DNA from: Phymatolithon calcareum
Lineage: Eukaryota; Rhodophyta; Florideophyceae; Hapalidiales
Reading direction: 5' to 3'
NCBI GenBank assembly: GCA_977006965.1
Contig: OZ345372.1
Span: 930,001 to 994,000 of the forward strand
DNA length: 64,000 nucleotides
Below are positions 1 through 10,480 of this stretch, piece by piece. Position numbers and translations under genes: made by a program. The notes beneath the pieces were generated by a model. The model saw only the letters and a program-made list of their open reading frames with translations, searched no databases and had not been told where the DNA came from. Each line of letters begins with the position of its first letter. Position 1 is the first letter of the stretch.

Positions 1-2
1 CA

Positions 3-1361
3 TGGCTTGCTCTACTAGTACCCGGCGTCGTCTTCTGTTTTGTCGGGTTGGCCGTCGTGACCGATGATTATTTCGTTCCGTCTCTGGAGCGTATCTGCGA
101 GCGTTTGAATCTAAGCGCCGATGTTGCGGGCGCCACATTTATGGCCGCTGGTTCTAGTGCTCCGGAGCTTTTCACCAGCTTACTTTCCGTCTTCCTCACC
201 AAGGACGATGTCGGTATCGGCACTATTGTTGGTAGTGCTGTTTTTAACGTCCTGGTTATTATCGGGCTCAGTGCCGCGTTGGCAGGCAGTACGCTTGACC
301 TCGACTTTCGCCCATTGATGCGTGACTCCTTCTTCTACATTGTGAGCATCGTTTTGCTCATCGTTTTCGTACTCTTTTCCACCCCTGGACAGGCAAACTG
401 GTGGGAAGGCCTCGTTCTTATGGCCGCTTACGTTGCATACATCCTCTTCATGAAATTTGGGAACAAGCCGTATTTCGACTATTTTAGTCGTTGGGTGAAG
501 GACGACTCGCAAGTTACCAGCGGTGATGTGGAGCACGGATTGGAATCCCCTAATACCACCCATGTCTCGGATCCCAGTGGCGACTATTCCCGCGCGAACG
601 GAGGAGGGTCCCCCATTGAACAACCCAGATTGGGATACAGCAACCTTAACCCGCGTTCTCAATTAAGGACGGCGGTTTATAGTGTTGTCGCTGTCAACGC
701 GTTCAATGGAATGAGAGGTGGCGAGTGCGAAGAAGAGAGAAGCCCTCCGAAAACGATTCTGGGCATTTTGCGTCCAAAAACCAAGATTGGATGGGCTACC
801 TTCCCGCTGTTCTTCCCGTGGCATTTGCTTTATAAGTATACAATCGTGGATTGTAGCAAAGAAACGAACTCGAAATGGTGGCCTCTTACATTCTTGATAT
901 CCATCCTTTGGATCTCAGGCATTAGTTTCATCATGGTTGAAGGTGCTAGACTTGCGGGTTGCTACATCGGAATTCCGTCCGCAGTGATGGGCCTCACATT
1001 CCTCGCTGCAGGAACTAGCGTACCAGATGCGTTGGCCTCTGTTGCCGTTGCGCGTAATGGACAAGGAAACATGGCTGTCTGTAACGCTATTGGAAGCAAT
1101 GTGTTTGACATTCTGCTCGGACTCGGTTTGCCCTGGTTTCTGGCTGAACTTATTCTCAAAGCACCGCAAGAGGTCACAATTAAGCCGCTCACTACGGTGG
1201 TTGTGCCAATCGCTATCCTGTTTGCCATTATCATCCTTCTTGTTGCTCTCCTGATGCTGCTGCGATGGAAGCTTTCGAAGATGTTGGGATATGTGCTCTT
1301 CGGAGCCTATGGGGTGTTTATTGCCTACTCGTTGCTAGAAAACTTTGTTTTCAACTTGTAG
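3..1361 (+). CDS. K+-dependent Na+/Ca2+ exchanger (SLC24/NCKX type), 5' partial
   Basis: The reading frame is open from the first bases of the window, so the N-terminus lies upstream. Two alpha repeats of the Ca2+/cation antiporter superfamily are visible: the first contains GATFMAAGSSAPELFTSLLS and the second GLTFLAAGTSVPDALASVAV followed by NAIGSNVFDILLGLGLPW. The glutamate of APEL and the aspartate of VPDA are the family's ion-binding acids. Between them is a hydrophilic loop of roughly 120 residues, as in NCKX proteins. Several hydrophobic helices flank each repeat, and the protein ends shortly after the last helix. Known for the family: exchange of Na+ against Ca2+ plus K+ across plasma or internal membranes. 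The exact subfamily and membrane cannot be told from this part. No introns are needed in the visible portion. Confidence 0.9.
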   Translation, partial: WLALLVPGVVFCFVGLAVVTDDYFVPSLERICERLNLSADVAGATFMAAGSSAPELFTSLLSVFLTKDDVGIGTIVGSAVFNVLVIIGLSAALAGSTLDLDFRPLMRDSFFYIVSIVLLIVFVLFSTPGQANWWEGLVLMAAYVAYILFMKFGNKPYFDYFSRWVKDDSQVTSGDVEHGLESPNTTHVSDPSGDYSRANGGGSPIEQPRLGYSNLNPRSQLRTAVYSVVAVNAFNGMRGGECEEERSPPKTILGILRPKTKIGWATFPLFFPWHLLYKYTIVDCSKETNSKWWPLTFLISILWISGISFIMVEGARLAGCYIGIPSAVMGLTFLAAGTSVPDALASVAVARNGQGNMAVCNAIGSNVFDILLGLGLPWFLAELILKAPQEVTIKPLTTVVVPIAILFAIIILLVALLMLLRWKLSKMLGYVLFGAYGVFIAYSLLENFVFNL

Positions 1362-2339
1362 CCTACTAACTTGTGACTGACTGTGACAGGTTGAAGTCCG
1401 TCAACGCTTTGGCCTTGAGAACGAACATGCAAACTTCTGACTGACTGACTTATTTTAACATCAGATTTGAAGGTGCTAACTCTCAAGTTATGGATTTCTA
1501 GCCTATTTTTCCTGTTAAACATTCAATAGGATTAATGCTGGCTGATTTCCTTGCCCACGATTATGTGCGTGCAGTAAGGTTGAAAGTGTGCGGGCCAGAT
1601 GATCATGGGCCAAAGAGCAACGGAACGGAACAGTTTGCGCGTCGGTACCTGCAAAGAGTTTACCAGCTGTTTCTGCTCTGGGGGTTTATGTCAGTGAGTG
1701 AGCGGCCCGTGGACAATCAAGAAGTCTGTGTCGAAGGCAGGCAAACATTGGCAGTGTTGTTTCAGGTGGTTGTCACATTGCTGATGTTGCGTGCGGGATA
1801 CTACAGGACCTAACTCTAAGGCGACCTCAGCAATGTTGCAGTCTCCTTCTTCGCAGAGCATGTGCAATAAAAGACAAATGCGAGCACACTACTGGCATGG
1901 AGTGTGTGTTTTGTGGAAAGATCGCAGAGGGTGGGTGTACACACCCACTTGCAATTTCGAAGGTTGGAAATAATTTTTGGAACCCACTGGTTAACATCAA
2001 GGTACAGTACATTGCGTTCACCACGTACAGTGCAACGCACATTTTAGAATTCCAGGCGAAAAGGAAATTGGGGAATCTCTGTCCCGTAAGCCTGCGAGCA
2101 ATCCGAAGCACCCCAGATAGCTGGCGAAGCCGAAGAAGAGGACGACAATATTATTATTATGCGTCTACGTCATCTACGGTAACATTTACAAAACAACACA
2201 ATAAAATCAATGGATTTATTTGCAAATGTTACCGTGGTTGTGTGTGAATGAGGTTCTTGGCAAGAGGTCGTCTTCAAAACAATATTTTCTAATGAGGGAT
2301 ATCCACGAATTTATCTTTCGGCGAAATGTATGATATGAG
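1362..2339. other. Gene-free stretch downstream of the exchanger
   Basis: No supportable gene. It begins with the 3' flank of the exchanger, which has short GACT-rich runs near 1372-1447. Short reading frames here show no recognisable domain. One copy of the window's recurrent TACAGTA motif lies at 2003-2009. Confidence 0.6.
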
Positions 2340-4297
2340 CCCTAGTGTCTATGTGCCGAACGTCCTCAATTGAGGACCGATTCAAAAGCTCAAAATCGTT
2401 AGTGAATCGAACACAGAACGGATCATTCGCGCCATTATTGGAGAGCCGGACTTATATAGTGGGTGAGGAGTACCGCAAGTACTGCCTTAAAATCTCTTCG
2501 TTCGGCGCTAGCGACGAAAATAGAGTGGTCACCTAGAAGTACTAGACCTGCCATGCCACGAGAAAAAGTCCGGCCCCGCGTGGTCGGTACATCCGTACAC
2601 GCAAAGGAAACATCGATGACCGGTCTCGCAGAGTGCTCCAGACAATATGGAGCCTTTTTCAACTGTAGCCTTTTTCAACTGAAAAAGTGTAAGTGGTACG
2701 GTTCAGGAAGTAGTCGTGGAAAACTTAATGGTAGCACGAGCATATCACTTCGCGTAAAATGTGTCATAGTTTGGCATTCGCCGAAGAAGACTAACTTTAA
2801 GAGAGTCAACCTGTTCAACGTCAAGATAGGGGACACTGACGATGGCATTGCAGAAGCTCACCATCTTGAACCGAGCCAACACCGGCAAAGCGCAATACCA
2901 ACCCCGGGCTGCTTACAGTACTCATCCTCGCCCATCTTCATCGCGAAACGGCAGTTTATTGTCCAGTCGCAATTAGGAGCTCTTCAGAAGGACACAAAAG
3001 CTTCGATAAAACCTTAATCAGCTCTAAAGCCCTCTTCTGGGCTCTCTATTATACGTCTGGAAGGGCTCTTGGGACTAAACATCGCAAAACGAACTTGATG
3101 TCGTCTCACCTGACCGCGAGCCGAATACTGTCGCTTACGGGGAGACATGGTACGAGCGCCAAGCTCTAGGACCGTATCGGGTTTGAGTTTCCTCTAAGTT
3201 CTGGAAACTTCGTATTCTAACCGGAGATTTGTTATCTGAAAATGACGGTAGTGGTCTTCATACGAAGTACGATTGCGTCATGAAGAAATTTCCTCACGTT
3301 CACATGGGAAAATTTTGCTGATTGGGCGTCCGCTAAGCTGAGAATAATTGGACAAGAGACTACAGTGACAGAGCTGATTGAGTTTTTCGGAATACTTGTC
3401 CTCATGGCAAGAGTTGAGCTCAGCGCCGGGAGCAATTTTGGAGGACAACAAGGCCAAAGAACTATCTCATCGCTCCTTCTTCTTCAAAGACTGGTAAGCC
3501 TTTCGCCGAATACCTCCAGTGAATTTCATTCAGTGCGCACCCAAGTTAAACATGTAGCCTGCGCAGCATCGCTGGCCGCTCGGTCAAGATTCTGTCGATG
3601 CCATAACTGACCACAGAAAGCGCACTGTGCCTCCGTCGGACCTGATTTGCGTCCATGAGTCTATATTCCGTTGGCATGGGAACGGAGGTCACTAGCCGGA
3701 GAATGGTTGAGAGATACAGCACTCAGCGAGTGGAAGAAGTGCGATAATGCTGTGCCTTCAACAAGTGCGACTATAGTTCATAGGGGTCATCAAACTCTTC
3801 TGGCAATTTGCGTGATTGTTAGATTCTCTGGTGCCCATCTAGAGGGTCAGCAGCACATGACGCAGCGAAGGTATTGTCAAGTGCTGTTCGAGCAACTCAT
3901 CGATAACATGTTTGCCACGCGCATTACTCGTCGACGTTTAGTCGCTAAAGAACGTACATTTGCATTCGGGAGCGGTGTGAGAACCTTCTTAACCCCCAAG
4001 AAAAAGAAAAGGAGGACTGAGGATATCATGGTGACTACTTGTGCTGTTCAAAACAACTGCATAGTTGGGAAATTCAAGACGACGATCCTCTTGTGCTCAT
4101 ACTCTAATAGGCTTGAAAGTGCCAGACTATATATTTGTGGCGCTTCTACTGGCAGGAACTGTTTCGAAAAGCACGTTGAAGACATCCGTGAGCTTGACGC
4201 CTTTGACGAGCCTGAGAGTGAGTAGCTTTCGCTTCCAAAAATAAAATGATTTTCAGTCCTCAATTGAGGAAAAAATCCCGGCACATAGACACTAGTA
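2340..4297. mobile_element. Degenerate piggyBac-like DNA transposon with terminal inverted repeats
   Basis: The ends carry a perfect 17-bp inverted repeat, CTAGTGTCTATGTGCCG, at 2342-2358 and inverted at 4279-4295. Just inside each end lies the palindromic block CCTCAATTGAGG (2364-2375 and 4258-4269). The left end reads CCCTAG, like typical piggyBac ends, but a flanking TTAA duplication is not preserved. Transposase-like fragments survive in different + frames: TELIEFFGILVLMA near 3368-3409 resembles the segment before the catalytic core of piggyBac (DDE_Tnp_1_7) transposases, and DLICVHESIFRWHG at 3639-3680 resembles their DES motif region, with the first aspartate replaced by histidine. Stops and frameshifts separate the pieces, so it is non-autonomous. 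The superfamily call rests on two short matches. Confidence 0.55.
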
Positions 4298-4950
4298 GCG
4301 CATGACATGGAGCCTAGCGCCAGTCTGTATCGAATTTGGATTGGGTGTTAATGCACAACGAGGCATCGTACGGTCCTGCCAATCTGAGAAAAACGATCGA
4401 CAGTATCATACATGACTCATCCCCTTCGCAAGTTCGCACTAAACATCTTGTTGACATTGACGCGCTAACCAGCCGTGAGCCACTGAAACTCGCCGTTCTT
4501 GCCAGCCTTCCCTTGTCTTAACCAAATCTACACGAAATCATCGTGATAATGAATGGTATCTCGCGCGCGAATTATCATGTGCGTCTTTTTTCATTTTTTG
4601 GCACGCACCCCTGTACATCCTTCCAGAAGTACTATTTGAAAAAAAGGAAGAGTGCTCAGTGATCTTGATGAGATCAGCAAGCAATCAAGCTGAAAAAGTA
4701 AAGCACTAGGCAAGTCTGTCGCTCTGGGGAAATAACCCTTCCTTTTTCCTTAGTATTGCTTCGCATCTGCTGAAGCATTCTTGATGATGAGGCTGCGGTT
4801 AACAGGGACACGCGTTCTCGGTAACACCAATGTTTGAACTGGAAGGCTGGTACAGTAACTGCCACGGATGAAATACGACGGCAATCTGCCGTGGAAGTCA
4901 CCTAGGTGCAGGGCTGGTTTGAGGACTCCAGCACGCTCATTTTATCCTTT
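4298..4950. other. Gene-free stretch
   Basis: I see no gene, RNA or convincing repeat. Short frames only. One TACAGTA motif lies at 4851-4857. Confidence 0.5.
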
Positions 4951-5030
4951 AATACTCATTTGAGATGGTACAGGGGTGGGATCCTCTCACAGCCATCAGA
5001 TGATCTGCTGGCTGCGAGAGGATGAGTATT
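4951..5030. repeat. Imperfect long palindrome
   Basis: Bases 4981-5001 pair with 5004-5024 with two mismatches in 21 around a 2-base centre. An outer pair, AATACTCAT at 4951-4959 and ATGAGTATT at 5022-5030, extends the symmetry. It would fold as a long hairpin in single-stranded DNA or RNA. No gene is associated. Confidence 0.7.
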
Positions 5031-5184
5031 ACAAGGCAGAATGAGAGTGCTTGGGCAGCTACGTCTCTTGATTCTCCGTTAAACTCTTTTAAGCCACGTG
5101 CCCAAAATTTGACAGTGCAGTGTGCCAGGCTAAGTAATACCCTGCCACTTAGCTGCTACAATACCTCCAGTGGAAGGAGAGATC

Positions 5185-5300
5185 TGCACCCACCTGGTCC
5201 AGTGGTTATTTAACCACTTTAAAAACTTACAAGGAAGATGCGCATCATAGATGTGGTCCAGAGAAGGTCCTGGGTTCGAATCTCGGGTGTGCCTGATGTC
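5185..5300 (+). repeat. tRNA-like SINE candidate
   Basis: A box-A-like stretch (TGGTCCAGTGGTTA, near 5199-5212) is followed by a box-B-like stretch (GGTTCGAATCT, near 5273-5283). A T-arm with a good five-pair stem can be drawn around the second. The arms that should form the acceptor stem do not pair, and the two boxes lie about 75 bases apart with no credible anticodon arm. It therefore looks like a tRNA-derived short interspersed element or a decayed tRNA and not a working tRNA gene. Confidence 0.35.
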
Positions 5301-5322
5301 CTGAGTCCGACGCAATCACTTG

Positions 5323-5394
5323 ATAGGTAGAGGAACGTGTAGGGGTCCCTACACGTTCCTCTACCTATTGCACACTCCGGGGAGTGTGCAATAG
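5323..5394. repeat. Two abutting perfect palindromes
   Basis: Bases 5323-5344 and 5347-5368 form a perfect 22-bp inverted repeat with a 2-base centre. Bases 5365-5378 and 5381-5394 form a second perfect 14-bp inverted repeat, also with a 2-base centre, sharing CTAT with the first. It lies directly downstream of the tRNA-like element. Confidence 0.9.
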
Positions 5395-5980
5395 TTGCCA
5401 ATTTGCTCTGAAAAAGGGGTACCTGGCACTACAATAAAATCTTCAAATTACGCTACTGTACACCCATCATTGACAGAATTGTACGATATATCTCCTGCCC
5501 TTGTGTCTAGCACGCTGACTCAAAGTACTGTATCATTCCGTTACTTCGAATATATTGCTTTGTTGGGGAAGAGACTGGTGACCCTCGAAGGGTATGCCCT
5601 TCTCTGTTTCAAGGCTCATGCTCTGTCCGAATTGTCGGATATCGTACACCAGGTCTCCACGCGTCGATAGGCCGTCGCCTAAAATTTCCATTACGTAGCA
5701 ATGTGTGCCAACTTTTTGTCTCAGAAAATAGTCGTAATTTATTTCACACCTTCATTAATAGGACAACAATCCTGCCTTATTCTTGCTTGTCCTAAGATTA
5801 TACTCTTCTGCCTTGCCACCTGGTTTGAGCATATACTTGATGATGTAAAAGTAATATGCTTTCATATGAGCATCCCGGACAATAGTAACTATATTATGTG
5901 ACGTAGTCCCTGTCAACCGCCGTGTCCAAATTGTCTAGTCCTGCTTTTAAAACCGCAAACGGATTCTGACCCATAGAAGA
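5395..5980. other. Gene-free stretch
   Basis: No supportable gene. TACTGTA motifs occur at 5454-5460 and 5526-5532. Short reading frames lack recognisable features. Confidence 0.5.
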
Positions 5981-6294
5981 CTATTCTCAGGTATACTTCT
6001 CCGTCGTTTTGGCTCCTCTGTTGTATCAGCTCTCCTATACGGCTGTGAATCATGGAAGGTTACAGAACCAGTGCGGAAGAAACTCAAGTTAACAGGTGCT
6101 AAGATGCTATCGAGAATAACGAAGAGACCAATAGCCGACGAAGCCAGGACACCCACCATCGACTTGGTAATGCGGGCCAGAGACCTACGATGGAACTGGC
6201 TTGGACACATTCTTATAATGGGTGAGCGACGCCTGGTCCGCCAGGTGCTGCTGCAATGCGTCAGACTAACGCCAGAATCAATCAATCTTTGGTG
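5981..6294 (+). pseudogene. Fragment of LINE-type reverse transcriptase (3' tail)
   Basis: The frame reads SALLYGCESWKVTEPVRKKL, then a basic segment and RDLRWNWLGHILIMGERRLV. This LLYGCESW ... WLGHILRM pattern is the familiar region after the polymerase core in non-LTR retrotransposon ORF2 proteins. Only about 100 residues survive. No YADD catalytic box, endonuclease domain or poly-A tail is visible, so this is a 5'-truncated or decayed copy. Confidence 0.7.
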
Positions 6295-7248
6295 ATGTAC
6301 CTGAACTAGACTTGAAGGCCACAGACAAGCTCGCTAAAGAAAGGATAGAATGGAAGCAACTTAGGCCCTCGAATCGCTGCTAGCCTCACTAGGGGAAAAG
6401 GCAAAATGAATGAATGATTATTATACAACAGGAATTTTCCAAGTACGGTACACTTTTCGGGGGTCAACGCAACACATATCATTAGGGACTAAAGGTATCG
6501 TAGCTCTTACTGCCTTCAAGGTGACGTCGAGCGACCTTCGACATCGAAAATCTCTTCTTATGGAGATCTTTTCTGGGGAGCATCGAAATTCAGCAAGACG
6601 ATTACAAACCTCGAACTAGAGTCTGTGCAGAGACTAATTCCATGGTGTAAAGGCAGGATAAAACCGCAGTGGAGCCCTCTGCAAACGGCGAAATATCTAT
6701 TGCCCAGGAAAATCCCCGTCGGACCTAACTTCAAGTGCCATAGTAGTACGGCATCAGCATGGAGCATGCACATTTGTTGCAGTCGACAGGCGTCCTCCAA
6801 TGGACAACAGGCCCAGAAGGTTGAGGACGTATGACGTCTATTCATTGTAGAACAAGATCTACTCAATGCGGACATGGACGGAACAAAATGCAGCGCTCGA
6901 GGCTGATTGGATGCTTCTGGGCTGAACGCATGTATCCACGTCCACCTCCGTCCTTTGCCAAATGTCAGCGAGTGTCTTTTCCGCCTCAAAACAAATTCCT
7001 CCCTGTCTTGGACGTTTCATTTTGCATCTACGCAACAACTAGCCGCCCAGATCGAGTCCAACTGGAAAGTGCGATAAAGGAAATATGTCTTTGTCTAGAG
7101 ACAGCTGGAATAATAAGTCATTCATGACCTGAAGGGGGAGCTGCTTGGCGCAGAAGCAATAGGAGAGAGCATTTGTGTAAGTCTCCTACTCGCCTTTCGA
7201 GTTGTAACGCCAAGGGCGGACAGTATGCGGCTCGTTCCAGGCTGCAAG
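6295..7248. other. Gene-free stretch, probably old repeat DNA
   Basis: Overlapping short frames on both strands (longest about 140 codons) carry no domain I recognise. Most likely decayed mobile DNA next to the retrotransposon tail. Confidence 0.4.
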
Positions 7249-7282
7249 TTAGCCTTGATTGCATTTATGCAATCAAGGCTAA
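7249..7282. repeat. Perfect 16-bp-arm palindrome
   Basis: TTAGCCTTGATTGCAT at 7249-7264 is repeated inverted at 7267-7282, with two T bases between. Part of the arm (AATCAAGG) recurs at 7291-7298. Confidence 0.9.
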
Positions 7283-7376
7283 ATTCTCTCAATCAAGGAC
7301 ACTCGATGAACGAGGAACCAATCAATATACTAGTCAAGTTTCGGGACAAAAGCAAAATATTTTCAAAAGAATAATT

Positions 7377-7412
7377 AGCAACACCAAAGCGCTCGAGTGC
7401 TTTGGTGTTGCT
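7377..7412. repeat. 18-bp-arm palindrome
   Basis: Arms AGCAACACCAAAGC (7377-7390) and its complement (7399-7412) are perfect. They extend inwards to CTC/GAG across a single G-T mismatch, leaving no loop. Confidence 0.9.
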
Positions 7413-7431
7413 ATCGAGTTTGGAATTAGTT

Positions 7432-7455
7432 GCAAAAATGCAATTGCATTTTTGC
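7432..7455. repeat. Perfect 24-bp palindrome
   Basis: GCAAAAATGCAA at 7432-7443 is followed at once by its reverse complement at 7444-7455. This is the third palindrome within about 200 bases. Confidence 0.9.
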
Positions 7456-7795
7456 TACTTCTCAAACAATTTCCAAAATATTTCAAGACTTTGCCATCAT
7501 CGGGATTGGTGAGTCGCTCCCAGAAACATAAACCAGTCTACTTTTTCTAATAAATTTGAAACGAATTCCCGAAGTGTCCTGAGTCCTGACCTGGAGTCAT
7601 CGTAAGTCCTCCCTCCAGCCCTAACGCCCTCCTCTTCTACTATTGTAGGTTACACCTCGTGAGTCGGTTACCGGTAACACTAGAGGCTGTTCTTATGCCG
7701 CTACCTTCGTCTGTGCTTTGAAAAGCTGTCAAGGCTATCCGAATTGGCGGGGGTGAAAACGACTAAAAGTATTTTTTGGCGTTGTCTCACGACTC

Positions 7796-10480
7796 ATGAA
7801 GTGCAGAGCATCCATTCGACTGTTATTCTGCATCGCGTTTCTTTTCGCTCTTTGCATACCAACTGCAGCAGATGATGCTCGACCTTCTGTGGTTGTTCCG
7901 CGCCCTGACCCTTCCAGCACCGCAGAGAGGAAAGAAGCTGAAATAGACGAGAAGCGAAAGTCTGAACATGCACGCGACAAAGCGCATGGAATGAGCTTCT
8001 CCTACGTGGCAACGCTCAAGAGCCAAAAGGGTCGTAGTTTCGGACACGACAAAGATGCCATATCCGTTAAGATTAACGGTGAGCACATCCATGAATTTGT
8101 ATTGCATAATGATAAGACCTTATCATTCGTTATTCCGACAAGCATTGTTCTAGATAAGCAAGCGCGAGACTCCGCGTTCCTTGAGATTTCTGTTCATGGC
8201 GATGTTCAATTGAAAAAATTTCCTATCTCCATTATCGCGCTCACCGTTCGCAAAGTCAACTTCGAACAATTTCGCAAACGAAATGAACGTAATCAGTACT
8301 CTGACCTGCCGCCACCTGAGGAAGACGGACATGAAAAATTCGAAAAGGAATCTGAAAACATCGATAATCGCGAGAGCTTGGACGAAAGTTTCAAGGCTAC
8401 GCGAAACAACCATGAGGCGCAAACTGGGGAAGACAGCGCCTCGTCGTACAAGACAGTTTCAGATGAACACTCCCAATCCGCGGCTCTTATGCGCGACGTA
8501 AACGCACTTCTCCAGAAGAAACAATCTGCAAGCAGCCAAAAAGCGATACGTCTCCTCGACGAAGTGGCACAACAAGGAAATTCGATGGCAATGACCACCC
8601 TCGCAGCTTTGTATCTGAGCGGCGATTATGTAGGAGTTGGCCGAAACTTTGCCGCTGCTGTTTCTCGTTTGGAAAAGGCTGTCGCGGTGGGAAATGCGGA
8701 CGCCCAAGCGCTCCTCGGATTTTTGTACGCCAGTGGCATTGCGAGACCTCTTTTACGCAAGGACGCTGGAAGTGCCGTCCTATTATGGGAATTTGCTGCA
8801 AAAGGTGGCTCTCAGTTTGCAAAGATAGCTCTAGCATATAGATACTTCACCGGTACTGACTTGCTTGAGAACTGCGAAATTTCTTCACAGCTCTATAAGG
8901 AAGTGGCATACCAGGTTTTGCATGAGGGAAACAGACGTTCAAGGCAACTTTCTGGGAAGAGTGAAGAAGATGTAATCGACATACGCCCTCCAGCCCCGCA
9001 AGAAATGATGGCCCTGAGCCGAACACGGTTGCAGGAAGATATGGAAACTCACTTTTCGAGCACTCAACAGGACATTGTACAGTATTATCGTCACTCAGCC
9101 CGGAGAGGAGATCCTATAGCTCAAGTTGTGATCGGCAACTTTCACTACTATGGAGGACCTGGCATTCCACAGGACTTGCCGCAGGCACGAGAACTTTTCG
9201 AGCGTGCGGCGCGGGCGGGACGCATGGATGCTCATGCGCATCTCGGATTTATGGATTTGCGCGCCAAGCGGAATGAAAGCGCCGTGAAGCATTTACAAAA
9301 AGCGGCTCATGCCGGTGAGAAAATGGGACACCATGGGCTTGGATACGCTGCACTTCACGGAATAGGAATGGCAAAGGACCCGAAACTTGCAGAAATTCAT
9401 TTCCAACAAGCAGCTGAAGCAAAGGTACCGGAAGCGATGTACAACCTCGCCGTGATGTATCACGAGGGACGTGGGGTACCGCGAAAGCCGAAGGAGGCGC
9501 ACTATTACTTTCTTGAGGCTGCGCGCAATGGGCATTTGAAGAGTCGGTATATGATCGGGCATATGCATTCAAAGGGCATTCACCCTGCCAGAGCGGATTG
9601 CAATGTTGCTGTGCGGCATTTCAAGGAAGTTGCGGAGCGGGGACTGTGGAACAAAATTCTGGCGAGAGGATTGCGAAATTACGAGAAGGGCGATTACGGA
9701 AATGCTCTGTATCGGTACCTGCAAGCGGCGCATGCTGGAATTGAAGTGGCACAGTATAATGCTGCTTTCATGTACGACCACAACGAAGTCAGTAACCTGA
9801 TGGCACCAGTGTTAAGTGCTCCGCTGGATAGAAAGCAGATAATTGCAGAGGCTCTTGAGCTTTACGGGATGAGCGCAGCACAGGGACACCATGAAGGAGG
9901 ACCACTTTCTATGCTGCGGATGGGAGATTTGATATACGAAGAAGGACAAGACTTCGAGTCTGCGGCATCATCGTACGAAAAAGCCGCCAAATTTCAGAAT
10001 GCGGAAGCTATGTTTAACCTGGGAATGATGCATGCTCTCGGACGTGGGCTTAAGTCTGACGCGTATATGGCGAAGCGATACTTTGATCAGGCCAAGGAAA
10101 CAGATGCAAGAGCATTCCTCCCTGCGACTGTAGCGGTGTTTGCTTTACAATACTCTGATTCTCTCAAGCAAGCCTACCAGGTTTTGGCGGGTCTATTGGA
10201 GAAGGCACACATACAAGAAAAGATGTCGGCTTTTCTTGAGAAGACGCACGTGAACGAAAGATTGTCGTTGTTACAGCGAAAGGAATTGCGCGACGTTGTG
10301 GATGCGGTTAGCTTTGACGCTGTGCTTGTAACGCTTTTGCTGCTCGCACTGGTGGTGGTCGTGAATGCACGGCAACGTCTTGCAATCGCGAGGCGAGGGG
10401 GGGCAATGGACGTGATAGAGGACGGTAGGGTCCCGGTCCAAGAGGTGGAGGACGATGTTGGGGACGGCGCTGGGCAATAA
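7796..10480 (+). CDS. HRD3: HRD3/SEL1L-type ERAD receptor with Sel1 repeats
   Basis: Predicted 894 residues. A cleavable signal peptide (about residues 1-25, with the hydrophobic run LLFCIAFLFALCI) is followed by a beta-rich N-terminal segment and an acidic linker. Many Sel1-like repeats then cover roughly residues 240-800; typical units read AMYNLAVMYHEGRGVPR and AMFNLGMMHALGRGL. A single C-terminal membrane helix (about 840-856, VLVTLLLLALVVVV) precedes a short cytosolic tail. This order matches SEL1L/Hrd3, the ER-lumenal receptor that delivers misfolded glycoproteins to the HRD1 ubiquitin ligase. HRD1 itself is encoded at 29371-31653. The chosen ATG gives the signal peptide; no introns are needed. 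The N-terminal beta-rich part resembles nothing I can name. Confidence 0.88.
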   Translation: MKCRASIRLLFCIAFLFALCIPTAADDARPSVVVPRPDPSSTAERKEAEIDEKRKSEHARDKAHGMSFSYVATLKSQKGRSFGHDKDAISVKINGEHIHEFVLHNDKTLSFVIPTSIVLDKQARDSAFLEISVHGDVQLKKFPISIIALTVRKVNFEQFRKRNERNQYSDLPPPEEDGHEKFEKESENIDNRESLDESFKATRNNHEAQTGEDSASSYKTVSDEHSQSAALMRDVNALLQKKQSASSQKAIRLLDEVAQQGNSMAMTTLAALYLSGDYVGVGRNFAAAVSRLEKAVAVGNADAQALLGFLYASGIARPLLRKDAGSAVLLWEFAAKGGSQFAKIALAYRYFTGTDLLENCEISSQLYKEVAYQVLHEGNRRSRQLSGKSEEDVIDIRPPAPQEMMALSRTRLQEDMETHFSSTQQDIVQYYRHSARRGDPIAQVVIGNFHYYGGPGIPQDLPQARELFERAARAGRMDAHAHLGFMDLRAKRNESAVKHLQKAAHAGEKMGHHGLGYAALHGIGMAKDPKLAEIHFQQAAEAKVPEAMYNLAVMYHEGRGVPRKPKEAHYYFLEAARNGHLKSRYMIGHMHSKGIHPARADCNVAVRHFKEVAERGLWNKILARGLRNYEKGDYGNALYRYLQAAHAGIEVAQYNAAFMYDHNEVSNLMAPVLSAPLDRKQIIAEALELYGMSAAQGHHEGGPLSMLRMGDLIYEEGQDFESAASSYEKAAKFQNAEAMFNLGMMHALGRGLKSDAYMAKRYFDQAKETDARAFLPATVAVFALQYSDSLKQAYQVLAGLLEKAHIQEKMSAFLEKTHVNERLSLLQRKELRDVVDAVSFDAVLVTLLLLALVVVVNARQRLAIARRGGAMDVIEDGRVPVQEVEDDVGDGAGQ

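Noticed and set aside
5199-5283. Possible functional tRNA gene
   Set aside because: The T-arm is good but the acceptor stem does not pair and no anticodon arm can be drawn; listed only as a SINE candidate.
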